Below, in pieces: positions 6,792-14,651 of a stretch of DNA of 15,716 bases. Where the stretch lies: contig CAIRNC010000509.1 of the NCBI GenBank assembly GCA_903879875.1, positions 1-15,716 on the forward strand. Reading direction: 5' to 3'. The stretch comes from an uncultured Bacteroidota bacterium (GTDB taxonomy: Bacteria > Bacteroidota > Bacteroidia > Flavobacteriales > Flavobacteriaceae). Position 1 is the stretch's first letter. Each line of letters begins with the position of its first letter. The notes beneath the pieces are model-generated. The model did not search any database. It was given only the letters and a program-made list of their open reading frames with translations, and was not told the DNA's origin. Made by a program: the position numbers and the translations under genes.

Positions 6792-7178
6792 ATGGTTTCA
6801 CAAATAACAAGAGGTATAAAAATTACGGTTCATACTAGTTTTGAAGGCACCTACTTCAAAAACTACAAGATTCATTTTGCCTTTAGTTATGAAATAACCA
6901 TCGAAAATTACAGCAAAGATTCCGTACAATTAATTTCACGCCATTGGGAAATTTTTGATTCTTTAAATGATGTTGAAATTGTAGATGGCGAAGGAGTCAT
7001 CGGAAAAAAACCAGTACTCAAACCTGGCGAAAAACATACTTATAGTTCAGGCTGTTTGTTATCGTCACCATTTGGCGCCATGCGAGGCCATTTTAATATG
7101 GTCAATTTTACTTCTACCAAAAACTTTTCAGTAGTAGTTCCATCCTTTCGATTGAGTGCTCCATTCGCACTAAACTAG
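6792..7178 (+). CDS. apaG: ApaG domain protein
   Basis: A 128-residue single-domain protein of the ApaG family, an immunoglobulin/fibronectin-like beta sandwich. It carries the characteristic GxGxxG motif as GEGVIG (66-71), preceded by ISRHWEIFD and followed by PVLKPGEKHTYSSGCLLSSPFGAMRGHF. Length matches the family (about 125 residues). In Proteobacteria apaG has been tied to Co2+/Mg2+ efflux, but the biochemical role is unsettled. A -7 element sits 20 bases upstream, so it can be a separate unit. Its stop codon is part of the stem of the downstream hairpin. Confidence 0.95.
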   Translation: MVSQITRGIKITVHTSFEGTYFKNYKIHFAFSYEITIENYSKDSVQLISRHWEIFDSLNDVEIVDGEGVIGKKPVLKPGEKHTYSSGCLLSSPFGAMRGHFNMVNFTSTKNFSVVVPSFRLSAPFALN

Positions 7179-7196
7179 AAAAACTATTCTAGTTTA
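7171..7196 (+). terminator. Hairpin at the end of apaG, possible weak terminator
   Basis: A perfect 10-bp stem (TAAACTAGAA at 7171-7180, TTCTAGTTTA at 7187-7196) with a 6-base loop. The apaG stop codon lies in the left arm. The stem is AT-rich and no T-run follows, so intrinsic termination is doubtful; it may protect the mRNA end. Confidence 0.4.
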
Positions 7197-7238
7197 AAAT
7201 TCCATTTTCAAAGTAACCCTTTTTCAAATTATCCTTTG

Positions 7239-7246
7239 TACTTTTG
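7239..7246 (+). promoter_or_regulatory. Bacteroidota -7 element upstream of pruA
   Basis: TACTTTTG is an exact TAnnTTTG match, 59 bases before the pruA ATG. No clear TTG occurs 17-23 bases upstream. The 5' leader would be about 50 bases. Confidence 0.5.
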
Positions 7247-7305
7247 TGATATATTGCAAATTTCGCAATAAGTAGTTCATTTTCTAATTTTATAAAACAA
7301 TTTAT

Positions 7306-8934
7306 ATGTTAAAAGGATTTTTTCATGTTCCGAAAGCGGTAAACGAACCCGTTAAGTCTTACGCACCCAATTCTCCAGAAAAAGCAGCAGTTTTGGCCGC
7401 TTATAAGCAAATGTGGAATTCTAAAATTGATGTTCCTTTGTATATTGGAAACGAGGAAATTCGTACTGGAAATACCAGAACCATGTCTGCGCCACATGAC
7501 CATAAACACATTGTTGGAACATACCATCTTGCCGAAAAATCGCATGTTGAAAAAGCTATTGCTAATGCTTTAGCATCGAAAGCAAAATGGGCCAATTTAG
7601 CTTGGGAACAACGTGCAGCTATTTTCTTAAAAGCTGCCGAATTAATTGCTGGACCCTACCGTGCAAGGATAAATGCAGCAACCATGATTGCCCAATCTAA
7701 AAATGTTTTTCAAGCCGAAATAGATGCATCTTGTGAGTTAATTGACTTTTTACGCTACAATGTAGAATTCATGACTCAAATCTATAATGATCAACCAAAA
7801 TCAGATTCAACCGTTTGGAATCGTTTAGAATACCGTCCTTTAGAAGGATTTGTATATGCTATTACTCCGTTTAACTTTACCGCAATTGCTGCAAACTTAC
7901 CGGCTAGCGCGGCTATGATGGGGAATGTTGTTGTTTGGAAACCAAGTGACAGTCAAGTTTTTTCTGCAAAAATTATCATTGATATTTTTAAAGAAGCGGG
8001 CTTACCTGATGGTGTAATAAATGTTGTATTTGGAGATGCTCAAATGATTAGCGAAACCGTTTTTGCCAGTCGTGATTTTGCGGGAGTTCATTTTACAGGA
8101 TCGACTCATGTTTTTAAAGACATTTGGAAAACTATCGGAACCAATATTCATCATTATAAAACCTATCCTAGAATTGTAGGAGAAACAGGTGGAAAGGATT
8201 TTATTGTAGCGCATCCGTCTGCCAATGTAAAACAAGTGGTTACTGGAATTGTTCGTGGTGCTTTTGAATTTCAAGGGCAAAAATGTTCTGCAGCGTCAAG
8301 AGCTTATATTCCTCAAAGTTTATGGAATGATGTTAAATCGCAATTAATCGCTGATGTAAAATCGATGAAAATGGGTTCTCCAGAAGATTTCGGAAACTTC
8401 ATTACAGCGGTTATTCACGAAGGTTCTTTTGATAAATTAGTAACTTTTATTGAACAAGCAAAATCAGCTACTGATGCTGAAATTATTGTTGGAGGAAATT
8501 ATGATAAATCGGTGGGTTACTTTATTGAGCCAACAGTTATTGTGACAACCAATCCAAAATATACCACTATGGAAACTGAATTGTTTGGTCCTGTAATTAC
8601 CATTTATGTATATGAAGATGCCAGATGGGCTGAAACTTTAAAATTGGTTGACCAAACTTCAGAATACGCATTAACGGGTGCTATTTTTAGCCAAGATCGT
8701 TATGCTATTGAGGAAGCTACAATCGCTTTGCAAAATGCGGCTGGGAATTTCTATGTAAACGACAAACCAACTGGAGCTGTTGTAGGAATGCAACCTTTTG
8801 GTGGAGCGAGAGCCTCTGGAACAAATGATAAAGCAGGTTCGGCATTAAATTTATTGCGTTGGGCTTCGCCAAGAACCATCAAAGAAACGTTTGTAACTCC
8901 AGAAGATTATCGTTATCCGTTTTTGGGAGAATAA
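7306..8934 (+). CDS. pruA: L-glutamate gamma-semialdehyde (1-pyrroline-5-carboxylate) dehydrogenase
   Basis: A 542-residue monofunctional aldehyde dehydrogenase that oxidises glutamate semialdehyde to glutamate with NAD+, the second step of proline catabolism. The oxyanion-site Asn is N190 in AITPFN, and the nucleotide-binding region has WKPSD and FTGS. The general-base Glu is E293 in VGETGGKDF and the catalytic Cys is C327 in FQGQKCSAASR. The N-terminus (GFFHVPKAVNEPVKSYAPNSPE) and the end (PRTIKETFVTPEDYRYPF) are characteristic of this subfamily, which separates it from generic aldehyde dehydrogenases. It is not fused to a proline dehydrogenase and no proline dehydrogenase gene lies in the window. 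It stands alone with its own -7 element and a strong terminator. Confidence 0.96.
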   Translation: MLKGFFHVPKAVNEPVKSYAPNSPEKAAVLAAYKQMWNSKIDVPLYIGNEEIRTGNTRTMSAPHDHKHIVGTYHLAEKSHVEKAIANALASKAKWANLAWEQRAAIFLKAAELIAGPYRARINAATMIAQSKNVFQAEIDASCELIDFLRYNVEFMTQIYNDQPKSDSTVWNRLEYRPLEGFVYAITPFNFTAIAANLPASAAMMGNVVVWKPSDSQVFSAKIIIDIFKEAGLPDGVINVVFGDAQMISETVFASRDFAGVHFTGSTHVFKDIWKTIGTNIHHYKTYPRIVGETGGKDFIVAHPSANVKQVVTGIVRGAFEFQGQKCSAASRAYIPQSLWNDVKSQLIADVKSMKMGSPEDFGNFITAVIHEGSFDKLVTFIEQAKSATDAEIIVGGNYDKSVGYFIEPTVIVTTNPKYTTMETELFGPVITIYVYEDARWAETLKLVDQTSEYALTGAIFSQDRYAIEEATIALQNAAGNFYVNDKPTGAVVGMQPFGGARASGTNDKAGSALNLLRWASPRTIKETFVTPEDYRYPFLGE

Positions 8935-8955
8935 GCCAAAAGCCATTATAAATAT

Positions 8956-8989
8956 AAAAAGTCCAAACAACAATGTTTGGACTTTTTTT
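8956..8989 (+). terminator. Intrinsic terminator of pruA
   Basis: A 14-bp stem (arms 8956-8969 and 8974-8987, core GTCCAAACA/TGTTTGGAC) with a 4-base ACAA loop and seven T's in 8983-8989. The matching A-run on the left arm makes it usable in both directions, fitting its place between pruA and the convergent minus-strand gene. Confidence 0.9.
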
Positions 8990-9032
8990 GTATTAGTAAT
9001 ATTTCCTAATAATTTGAAATATAAATGGAGTC

Positions 9033-9578
9033 TTATTTTTTAACTAACGTATTTTCTAAAATAAATTGAATCCTTTCTTCAACGGAGCCTTTTGGCACTT
9101 CAATCAATTGATAGGAATAATTTTCGTACGTTTCAACAAGATGATTGTAGATTAGTTTTGCTTGTTCATAATTCTCATAACGCTCATCATCACTCACATA
9201 TATTTCTTTCCAAGGAGGAAGAATAAAAATTTTAGTGTATTTATTTTCTCTACAAGCTAAGTCAAAATGGGAAGGATAACTGTCTCCAATATAATGCATG
9301 TAAGCTAATACATCTGGAATTCCTCGGTCTAAAAAAACAATTTCGTGTGGTTCATTAATGGCATTATTGTGTTGTTTTTTTCTACCCTCAAGAAGCAATT
9401 CGCTGAAGAGCAAAGGGTTTTCAAGGAACAATTGTTCGATTCCTTGCTTTTTAGCTTCCATTGTAACTTCGCGAGAAATTTCTGGATAACAACAATAGCC
9501 AAGAGCCATTAATCCATCAATAATTGTGGTCTTTCCAGTTCCTGGTCCGCCTATAATAACTATAATTTCTTTTTGCAC
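9033..9578 (-). CDS. P-loop NTPase (AAA_28-like), possible nucleotide kinase-like protein
   Basis: A 181-residue protein with Walker A GGPGTGKT (10-17), the segment YPEISREVTMEAKKQG, and a Walker B-like strand ending in D84-R85 (EIVFLDRGIPD). A lid-like basic/acidic stretch follows (YVSDDERYENYEQA). The layout resembles the AAA_28 group, related to thymidylate-kinase and NadR-type kinases. The substrate is unknown. The start is GTG at 9578: no ATG occurs between the upstream in-frame stop (9600-9602) and Walker A. A -7 element sits about 16 bases before it, which implies a very short leader. It is the only minus-strand gene here and has no partner gene. Confidence 0.8.
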   Translation of the reverse strand: MQKEIIVIIGGPGTGKTTIIDGLMALGYCCYPEISREVTMEAKKQGIEQLFLENPLLFSELLLEGRKKQHNNAINEPHEIVFLDRGIPDVLAYMHYIGDSYPSHFDLACRENKYTKIFILPPWKEIYVSDDERYENYEQAKLIYNHLVETYENYSYQLIEVPKGSVEERIQFILENTLVKK

Positions 9579-9594
9579 TTTTTGAAATAAGGCG

Positions 9595-9625
9595 CAAACT
9601 TACTCAATCTTTTTGGAATTTGAAA
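9595..9625 (-). promoter_or_regulatory. Promoter of the minus-strand P-loop NTPase gene
   Basis: On the minus strand, TAAGTTTG (9602 down to 9595) is an exact TAnnTTTG match. TTTC (9625-9622) lies 19 bases upstream where TTTG is expected. The start codon GTG at 9578 is only 16 bases past the -7 element. Confidence 0.55.
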
Positions 9626-9699
9626 CGAGCGAGTAACTTAAAATAATGTATTTGATAAAAATTAGCATTTCATAAATTCATAATTTACTAATGAAACAG

Positions 9700-9707
9700 T
9701 ATATTTG
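9700..9707 (+). promoter_or_regulatory. Bacteroidota -7 element upstream of the DUF493 gene
   Basis: TATATTTG is an exact TAnnTTTG match, 20 bases before the ATG at 9728. No upstream TTG is at the normal spacing. It lies in the ~150-base divergent region shared with the minus-strand NTPase gene. Confidence 0.5.
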
Positions 9708-9727
9708 CCTTAATTTTAATTTTTAGA

Positions 9728-10012
9728 ATGGACAAAAACAACGATGAATTCTACGAAAGATTAAAAGTAGAATTAGACAATAGTAATACTTGGCCTGACA
9801 TCTACCTTTTCAAATTTATTGTTCCAAATATTGATGATAACGTTTTGCGGGTAGAAGATGCTTTTAACTGCATGGGGGCAGTAATTAAAACAACACAATC
9901 AAGAACGGGTAAATACACCAGTATTTCGATTGATGTTACCGTAAAAGATGCTCAAGAAATAATTGATAAATACAAAGAAGTTTCGACTATCAAAGGGATT
10001 GTTTCCCTATAA
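9728..10012 (+). CDS. DUF493 (YbeD-like) family protein
   Basis: A 94-residue small protein of the DUF493 family. The sequence FYERLKVELDNSNTWPDIYLFKFIVPN, then KTTQSRTGKYTSISIDVTVKDAQEIIDKYKEVSTIKGIVSL, fits the ferredoxin-like alpha/beta fold and length of YbeD. The conserved block SRTGKYTSIS is in its normal place. The function of the family is not established; an ACT-like regulatory role has been suggested for YbeD from structure. It is a single gene with its own -7 element, divergent from the NTPase gene. Confidence 0.88.
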   Translation: MDKNNDEFYERLKVELDNSNTWPDIYLFKFIVPNIDDNVLRVEDAFNCMGAVIKTTQSRTGKYTSISIDVTVKDAQEIIDKYKEVSTIKGIVSL

Positions 10013-10079
10013 ATTAGCGTTATGATATCGCCTTGTGCTATTAATTTGCATGAGAAATCGAATCATAAAAAATTAAATA

Positions 10080-10107
10080 TTGTGTAAACAACACTTGTTT
10101 AAATTTG
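10080..10107 (+). promoter_or_regulatory. Promoter of the DUF4290 gene
   Basis: TTG at 10080-10082, a 17-base spacer, then TAAATTTG at 10100-10107. Both halves match the Bacteroidota consensus, making this the best promoter in the window. The ATG at 10121 would follow a leader of only about 10 bases. Confidence 0.65.
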
Positions 10108-10120
10108 ATGATATCAAACC

Positions 10121-10882
10121 ATGCTTTCGAAAGAAAGAAACGCTGATAAAAAATTTACATATATGAAATATATAAAAGAAAATGCAAATGATGTTGTTTT
10201 TAATTTAGAATACAACTCCGAAAGACAACATTTAATTATTCCAGAATATGGCCGTCATTTGCAAAAACTGATTGATCAAGCCACCATTATTGAAGATGAT
10301 GTTGAACGTAATAAAGCGGCAAAATACATCATTCAAGTTATGGGGAGTTTGAATCCACACTTGCGAGATGTACCCGATTTTCAACACAAACTTTGGGATC
10401 AAATTTTTATCATGTCTGATTTTAAACTCCGTGTAGACTCCCCTTATCCCATACCCTCTCGCGAAGTATTGCAATTGAAACCCGATGTTTTAAGATATCC
10501 TCAAAACTTTCCGAAATATCGATTTTATGGTAATAATATCAAATACATGATTGATGTTGCTAATAAATGGGAAGAAAGCGATATGAAAAATGCGTTGGTA
10601 AAAGTCATTGCCAATCACATGAAAAAATCCTATTTAAGTTGGAACAAAGACACGGTAAAAGACGATGTAATCTTTGAACATTTATTAGAATTGTCTGGCG
10701 GAAAAATCAATCTTACACAAAGCACAGAAGAATTGCTGACAACCAACGATTTAATGCGAACCAACAAGAGGGTGTCAAATAAAATATCAGCAACTGGAGC
10801 AACGATTAAACCAAAAATTACCAAAAACGGGAAACCAAACAATCCCATGCACAAAAATCAAAACAGAAAACCAATACAGTAA
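10121..10882 (+). CDS. DUF4290 domain-containing protein
   Basis: A 253-residue Bacteroidota-restricted protein of unknown function. The DUF4290 core begins at about residue 27 (FNLEYNSERQHLIIPEYGRHLQKLID) and runs through HLRDVPDFQHKLWDQIFIMSDF and SPYPIP to about residue 210. The last ~40 residues are Lys/Asn-rich and look disordered, possibly nucleic-acid binding, though that is a guess. Two starts are possible: ATG 10121, just behind the promoter, and ATG 10163 (MKYIKENAND). I keep the first because the frame is open, but the second gives a more typical length. murA follows 88 bases later, an arrangement that suggests co-transcription. Confidence 0.85.
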   Translation: MLSKERNADKKFTYMKYIKENANDVVFNLEYNSERQHLIIPEYGRHLQKLIDQATIIEDDVERNKAAKYIIQVMGSLNPHLRDVPDFQHKLWDQIFIMSDFKLRVDSPYPIPSREVLQLKPDVLRYPQNFPKYRFYGNNIKYMIDVANKWEESDMKNALVKVIANHMKKSYLSWNKDTVKDDVIFEHLLELSGGKINLTQSTEELLTTNDLMRTNKRVSNKISATGATIKPKITKNGKPNNPMHKNQNRKPIQ

Positions 10883-10901
10883 GATGTTAGTTAGCAGGAA
10901 A

Positions 10902-10964
10902 TTAGGTTTTAAGTGATGTCATTTAATAAAACCTTCAACCTACTCTCTACTTCCTAAAACCTAA
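10902..10964 (+). repeat. Alternative inverted repeats in the murA leader
   Basis: TTAGGTTTTA (10902-10911) is the exact reverse complement of TAAAACCTAA (10955-10964). Part of the same left arm can instead pair with TAAAACCT at about 10926-10934. The two pairings exclude each other and lie just before the murA start. They may be a worn repeat or a leader structure; nothing shows function. Confidence 0.45.
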
Positions 10965-10970
10965 AAAATT

Positions 10971-12281
10971 ATGGGTACATTTAAAATAGAAGGCGGTATC
11001 CGCCTAAAAGGAGAAATCACACCTCAAGGCGCAAAAAACGAAGCATTACAAATTTTATGTGCGGTGCTTTTAACTCCTGAAAAAGTTACAATCAACAATA
11101 TTCCTGACATAATTGATGTTAATAAACTGATTACTTTATTAGGTAATTTGGGTGTTAAAATCCAAAAAAACGGACCAAGTTCCATTACTTTTCAAGCCGA
11201 TGATGTAAATGTTGGCTATCTCGAAACCGAAGCATTCAAAAAAGAAGGCGGTTCACTACGAGGTTCTATCATGATTGTAGGTCCACTCTTGGCTCGCTTT
11301 GGAAAAGGATATATACCAAAACCAGGCGGCGACAAAATTGGTCGTAGAAGATTGGATACCCATTTTGAAGGATTTATCAATCTTGGTGCTAAATTCCGCT
11401 ACAACCGTGAAGATCATTTCTATGGTGTGGAAGCCAAAGACGGCTTGGTTGGTGCCGATATGTTGTTAGACGAAGCATCGGTTACAGGAACGGCAAACAT
11501 AGTAATGGCTGCAGTATTAGCCAAAGGAAAAACTACTGTTTACAATGCTGCTTGCGAACCTTATTTGCAACAATTGTGCAAAATGTTGAATAGCATGGGA
11601 GCTAATATCTCAGGAGTTGGTTCGAATCTTTTGACCATAGAAGGTGTTGAAAATTTGGGCGGTTGTGAGCATCGCATTCTTCCAGACATGATTGAAATAG
11701 GCTCTTGGATTGGTTTAGCCGCCATGACTCGAAGTGAAATTACTATAAAAAATGTAAGCTGGGAAAATCTTGGAGTTATTCCAAATACTTTTAGAAAATT
11801 AGGAATTACACTTGAACGCCGAGGCGATGACATTTATATTCCTGCTCACGACAAAGGATATGAAATAAAAACAGATATCGATGGTTCGATTTTAACGATT
11901 GCCGATGCGCCATGGCCAGGATTTACTCCAGACTTGTTGAGTATAGTTTTGGTAGTTGCAACTCAAGCAAAAGGCGATGTATTGATTCATCAAAAAATGT
12001 TTGAAAGTAGATTGTTTTTTGTAGATAAATTGATTGATATGGGTGCAAAAATCATGTTATGTGATCCACACAGAGCAGTCGTTATGGGACACGATTTTAA
12101 ATCACAACTTAAAGCGACCACGATGTCATCACCTGATATTCGTGCAGGAATTTCATTATTGATTGCGGCGCTTTCAGCAAAAGGAACAAGTACCATTCAA
12201 AATATTGAACAAATTGACCGCGGTTACGAACGTATTGATGAACGATTAAGAGCTATTGGAGCCAATATTGTTCGAGTTTAA
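10971..12281 (+). CDS. murA: UDP-N-acetylglucosamine 1-carboxyvinyltransferase (Asp-type active site)
   Basis: A 436-residue cytosolic enzyme that transfers enolpyruvate from PEP to UDP-GlcNAc, the first committed step of peptidoglycan synthesis. The EPSP-synthase fold is complete: K22 in QGAKNEALQIL, the active-site loop PGGDKIGRRRLD (118-129), LDEASVTGTANIVMAA, LPDMIEIGSWIG, a late catalytic-type Asp in WPGFTPDLLS, and DIRAGISLLIAAL near the end. The residue aligned with the catalytic Cys (C115 in E. coli) is Asp, D121. An Asp here is known in naturally fosfomycin-insensitive MurA enzymes such as that of Mycobacterium. Length and start are normal. It is followed by a strong terminator and preceded closely by the DUF4290 gene. 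Confidence 0.96.
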   Translation: MGTFKIEGGIRLKGEITPQGAKNEALQILCAVLLTPEKVTINNIPDIIDVNKLITLLGNLGVKIQKNGPSSITFQADDVNVGYLETEAFKKEGGSLRGSIMIVGPLLARFGKGYIPKPGGDKIGRRRLDTHFEGFINLGAKFRYNREDHFYGVEAKDGLVGADMLLDEASVTGTANIVMAAVLAKGKTTVYNAACEPYLQQLCKMLNSMGANISGVGSNLLTIEGVENLGGCEHRILPDMIEIGSWIGLAAMTRSEITIKNVSWENLGVIPNTFRKLGITLERRGDDIYIPAHDKGYEIKTDIDGSILTIADAPWPGFTPDLLSIVLVVATQAKGDVLIHQKMFESRLFFVDKLIDMGAKIMLCDPHRAVVMGHDFKSQLKATTMSSPDIRAGISLLIAALSAKGTSTIQNIEQIDRGYERIDERLRAIGANIVRV

Positions 12282-12295
12282 AAACAATAATTTAA

Positions 12296-12332
12296 ACCTA
12301 AGTGATATCAAAAATCACTTAGGTCTTTTTTT
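12296..12332 (+). terminator. Intrinsic terminator of murA
   Basis: A perfect 11-bp stem (ACCTAAGTGAT at 12296-12306, ATCACTTAGGT at 12314-12324) with a 7-base loop, followed by C and seven T's. It starts 14 bases after the murA stop. Confidence 0.92.
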
Positions 12333-12342
12333 CTTCATAAAG

Positions 12343-12373
12343 TTGACTTTCAAAATTAATTTTTCTATTTTCA
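12343..12373 (+). promoter_or_regulatory. Possible promoter of the cation diffusion facilitator gene
   Basis: TTG at 12343-12345, a 20-base spacer, then TATTTTCA at 12366-12373, which matches TAnnTTTG at 6 of 8 positions. It lies between the murA terminator and the ATG at 12395, so the gene needs a promoter here. Confidence 0.4.
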
Positions 12374-12394
12374 GATAGAGTTTTTGCTCCTCAA

Positions 12395-13264
12395 ATGACA
12401 AACGAACAAACGGCTGTAAAAGCAACTTATTTTAGCATAATCAGTAATGCTTCCTTAGCTTTGATAAAAGGATTGGCGGGTATTTTTGGTAATTCTTATG
12501 CCTTGATAGCCGATGCTATAGAATCAACTACTGATATTTTTGCCTCTATTTTAGTATTGTTTGGCATTAAATACTCCAATAGACCCGCCGACGACAATCA
12601 TCCTTATGGACATGGACGTGCAGAGCCTTTAATTACCTTTTTGGTGGTTGGTTTTTTAATTGCTTCAGCCGCTATTATAGCCCATGAAAGTATTGTAAAT
12701 ATTGAAAAACCTCATAATTTACCTAAATCTTGGACGCTTTATATTTTAGGTGCTATCATATTATGGAAAGAATTTTCGTTTCGTTTGGTTATGAAACGGA
12801 GTGTAGAAACCAATAGTTCGTCGTTGAAAGCAGATGCTTGGCACCATCGAAGTGATGCTATAACTTCTGTTGCAGCATTTATCGGTATTTCTATTGCTTT
12901 GTTTATGGGCAAAGGTTATGAATCTGCAGATGATTGGGCAGCACTTTTCGCATCAGGATTTATTTTATATAATAGCTATCTCATTTTCAGACCCGCTTTG
13001 GGCGAAATTATGGATGAACATTTGTATGATGATTTGGTTGCTGATATTAGAAAAGTAGCACTTCAAGTTGAAGGTATTGTTGGTACTGAAAAATGTTTTA
13101 TTCGTAAAGCGGGAATGAAATACCATGTAGATTTGCACGCCATTGTTGACGCTACAATTAGTGTAAAAGAAGGACATGTTTTGGCGCACAATCTCAAAGA
13201 TATCTTACGACAAGAGTTACCAGAACTAGGCCATGTGCTAATTCATATTGAACCAAATGAATAA
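12395..13264 (+). CDS. Cation diffusion facilitator family metal transporter
   Basis: A 289-residue inner-membrane metal/proton antiporter that would export divalent cations (Zn, Fe, Cd, Mn or Co; specificity not certain). Six membrane helices cover about 10-200, followed by a ferredoxin-like cytoplasmic domain (about 210-285) with MKYHVDLHAIVD and LIHIEP. The transport site pairs E43-xxx-D47 in helix 2 (ADAIESTTD) with H150-xxx-D154 in helix 5 (WHHRSD). Position 43 is Asp in E. coli YiiP and His in many Zn transporters, so Glu is unusual. The loop PADDNHPYGHG after helix 2 keeps the YiiP site-B ligands (D66, H69, H73). It stands alone behind the murA terminator. Confidence 0.93.
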   Translation: MTNEQTAVKATYFSIISNASLALIKGLAGIFGNSYALIADAIESTTDIFASILVLFGIKYSNRPADDNHPYGHGRAEPLITFLVVGFLIASAAIIAHESIVNIEKPHNLPKSWTLYILGAIILWKEFSFRLVMKRSVETNSSSLKADAWHHRSDAITSVAAFIGISIALFMGKGYESADDWAALFASGFILYNSYLIFRPALGEIMDEHLYDDLVADIRKVALQVEGIVGTEKCFIRKAGMKYHVDLHAIVDATISVKEGHVLAHNLKDILRQELPELGHVLIHIEPNE

Positions 13265-13300
13265 TTCTCAACTCAAGTATTTCTCCATCAAATAAATGTA

Positions 13301-13330
13301 TTTGACTAGCTTTTATTTTTTGTAATTTTA
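13301..13330 (+). promoter_or_regulatory. Promoter of the class III aminotransferase gene
   Basis: TTTG at 13301-13304, an 18-base spacer, then TAATTTTA at 13323-13330 (7 of 8 matches to TAnnTTTG). It is 40 bases before the TTG start at 13370. Confidence 0.5.
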
Positions 13331-13369
13331 CATCTACAATACTCTTTAAAAAATTAAAACCTCATTAAA

Positions 13370-14569
13370 TTGAATCCAGATTTCCTGAAATATCAAGCTC
13401 AAACTTCTCCCTATCCTTTAGGAATGGAGGTTTCGCATGCTTTAGGTTCTTATATTTACGACACCGACAATAAAAAATATTTAGATTTTGTTGCTGGAGT
13501 TTCAGCCTGTTCGCTTGGTCATCAAAATAAAAGAGTAAATGATGCCATCAAAAGCCAATTGGATAAATACTCCCACGTGATGGTTTATGGCGAATATTCG
13601 CAAAGTCCTACGGTACAATATTGCAAGTTATTGGTTGAAAACCTCCCTCCTACTTTAAACAAAGTTTATCTTGTCAATTCAGGGACAGAAGCTTGTGAAG
13701 GTGCTTTGAAATTGGTTCGCAGAGTAACAGGCAGAAGTCAATTGATTTCTTGTCATAATGCCTATCACGGCAATACTATGGGTTCAATGAGCGTTATGGG
13801 ATTTGAGGAACGCAAGCAAGCATTCCGACCATTAATTCCAGATGTCGATTTTATTACTTTTAATAATGAAGACGATATTCAAAAAATAACAACAAAAACG
13901 GCAGGCATTATTTTAGAAAGCATTCAAGGTGGTGCTGGTTTTATTCAACCACAAAATGACTTTTTAGCCAAAGTAAAAAAACGTTGTGAAGCAGTTGGAG
14001 CGTTAATGATTATTGATGAAATCCAGCCTGGCTTTGGCAGAACGGGAAAACTTTTTGGCTTTGAAAACTATAATGTGGTTCCCGATGTAGTAATAATTGG
14101 CAAAGGAATGGCGGGTGGTATGCCTGTTGGCGGTTTTATTGCAAATGAAAAACACTTGGATTTATTGACGCACGACCCAAAATTAGGACACATTACTACT
14201 TTTGGTGGTCATCCCGTAATTGCTGCTGCTTGTTTGGCAACTTTACAAGAGGTATTAGAAAATGACTATGCTGCTCAATCTTTAGCAAAAGAAAAAATCT
14301 TCCGCTCCCTTTTGGTACATCCTTTGATAGAAGAAGTTAGAGGAAAAGGTTTGATGCTTGCGGCCATGACAACTGATGCCGAAACAACAAATCAAATCAT
14401 TTTGCGTTGTCAAGATAGAGGATTGATACTTTTTTGGTTGCTTTTTGAAGGAAAAGCCATTAGAATTACACCTCCATTAACCATTTCAGAAGACGAAATA
14501 AAAGAAGGATGCGCCATCCTTTTAGAAGTCATGGATGAAGTGCAAAAAGGCAATTCTTTTGTTAATTAA
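13370..14569 (+). CDS. Class III (aspartate aminotransferase superfamily) PLP-dependent aminotransferase
   Basis: A 399-residue cytosolic fold-type I aminotransferase, the group that includes acetylornithine/ornithine and 4-aminobutyrate transaminases. The substrate is not determined by the sequence. Visible are the phosphate-binding NSGTEACEGALKLVRR (103-118), the stretch HNAYHGNTMGSM, D216 in IIDEIQPGFGRTG contacting the pyridine nitrogen, and Schiff-base lysine K245 in VVIIGKGMAGGMPVGG. TTFGGHP lies in the second half. The start is TTG at 13370: the preceding in-frame stop is at 13355-13357, no ATG lies between, and the next ATG would remove the N-terminal YQAQTSPYPLG segment that the family usually has. 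A promoter is visible upstream. No biosynthetic operon surrounds it. Confidence 0.9.
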   Translation: MNPDFLKYQAQTSPYPLGMEVSHALGSYIYDTDNKKYLDFVAGVSACSLGHQNKRVNDAIKSQLDKYSHVMVYGEYSQSPTVQYCKLLVENLPPTLNKVYLVNSGTEACEGALKLVRRVTGRSQLISCHNAYHGNTMGSMSVMGFEERKQAFRPLIPDVDFITFNNEDDIQKITTKTAGIILESIQGGAGFIQPQNDFLAKVKKRCEAVGALMIIDEIQPGFGRTGKLFGFENYNVVPDVVIIGKGMAGGMPVGGFIANEKHLDLLTHDPKLGHITTFGGHPVIAAACLATLQEVLENDYAAQSLAKEKIFRSLLVHPLIEEVRGKGLMLAAMTTDAETTNQIILRCQDRGLILFWLLFEGKAIRITPPLTISEDEIKEGCAILLEVMDEVQKGNSFVN

Positions 14570-14651
14570 ATTGTTCAAAACAAAATCAAATTTTTCTATT
14601 ACAAACTAGATAATGCTTACTTTTATTTAAGCTAATCCCTATACAAAAAGC

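Noticed and set aside
8002..8280. Minus-strand open frame inside pruA
   Set aside because: Antisense shadow of a well-conserved gene, with no promoter or recognisable product.
10020..10068. Inverted words TTATGAT and ATCATAA between the DUF493 and DUF4290 genes, as a possible terminator
   Set aside because: Only 7 AT-rich pairs with a loop of about 35 bases and no T-run.
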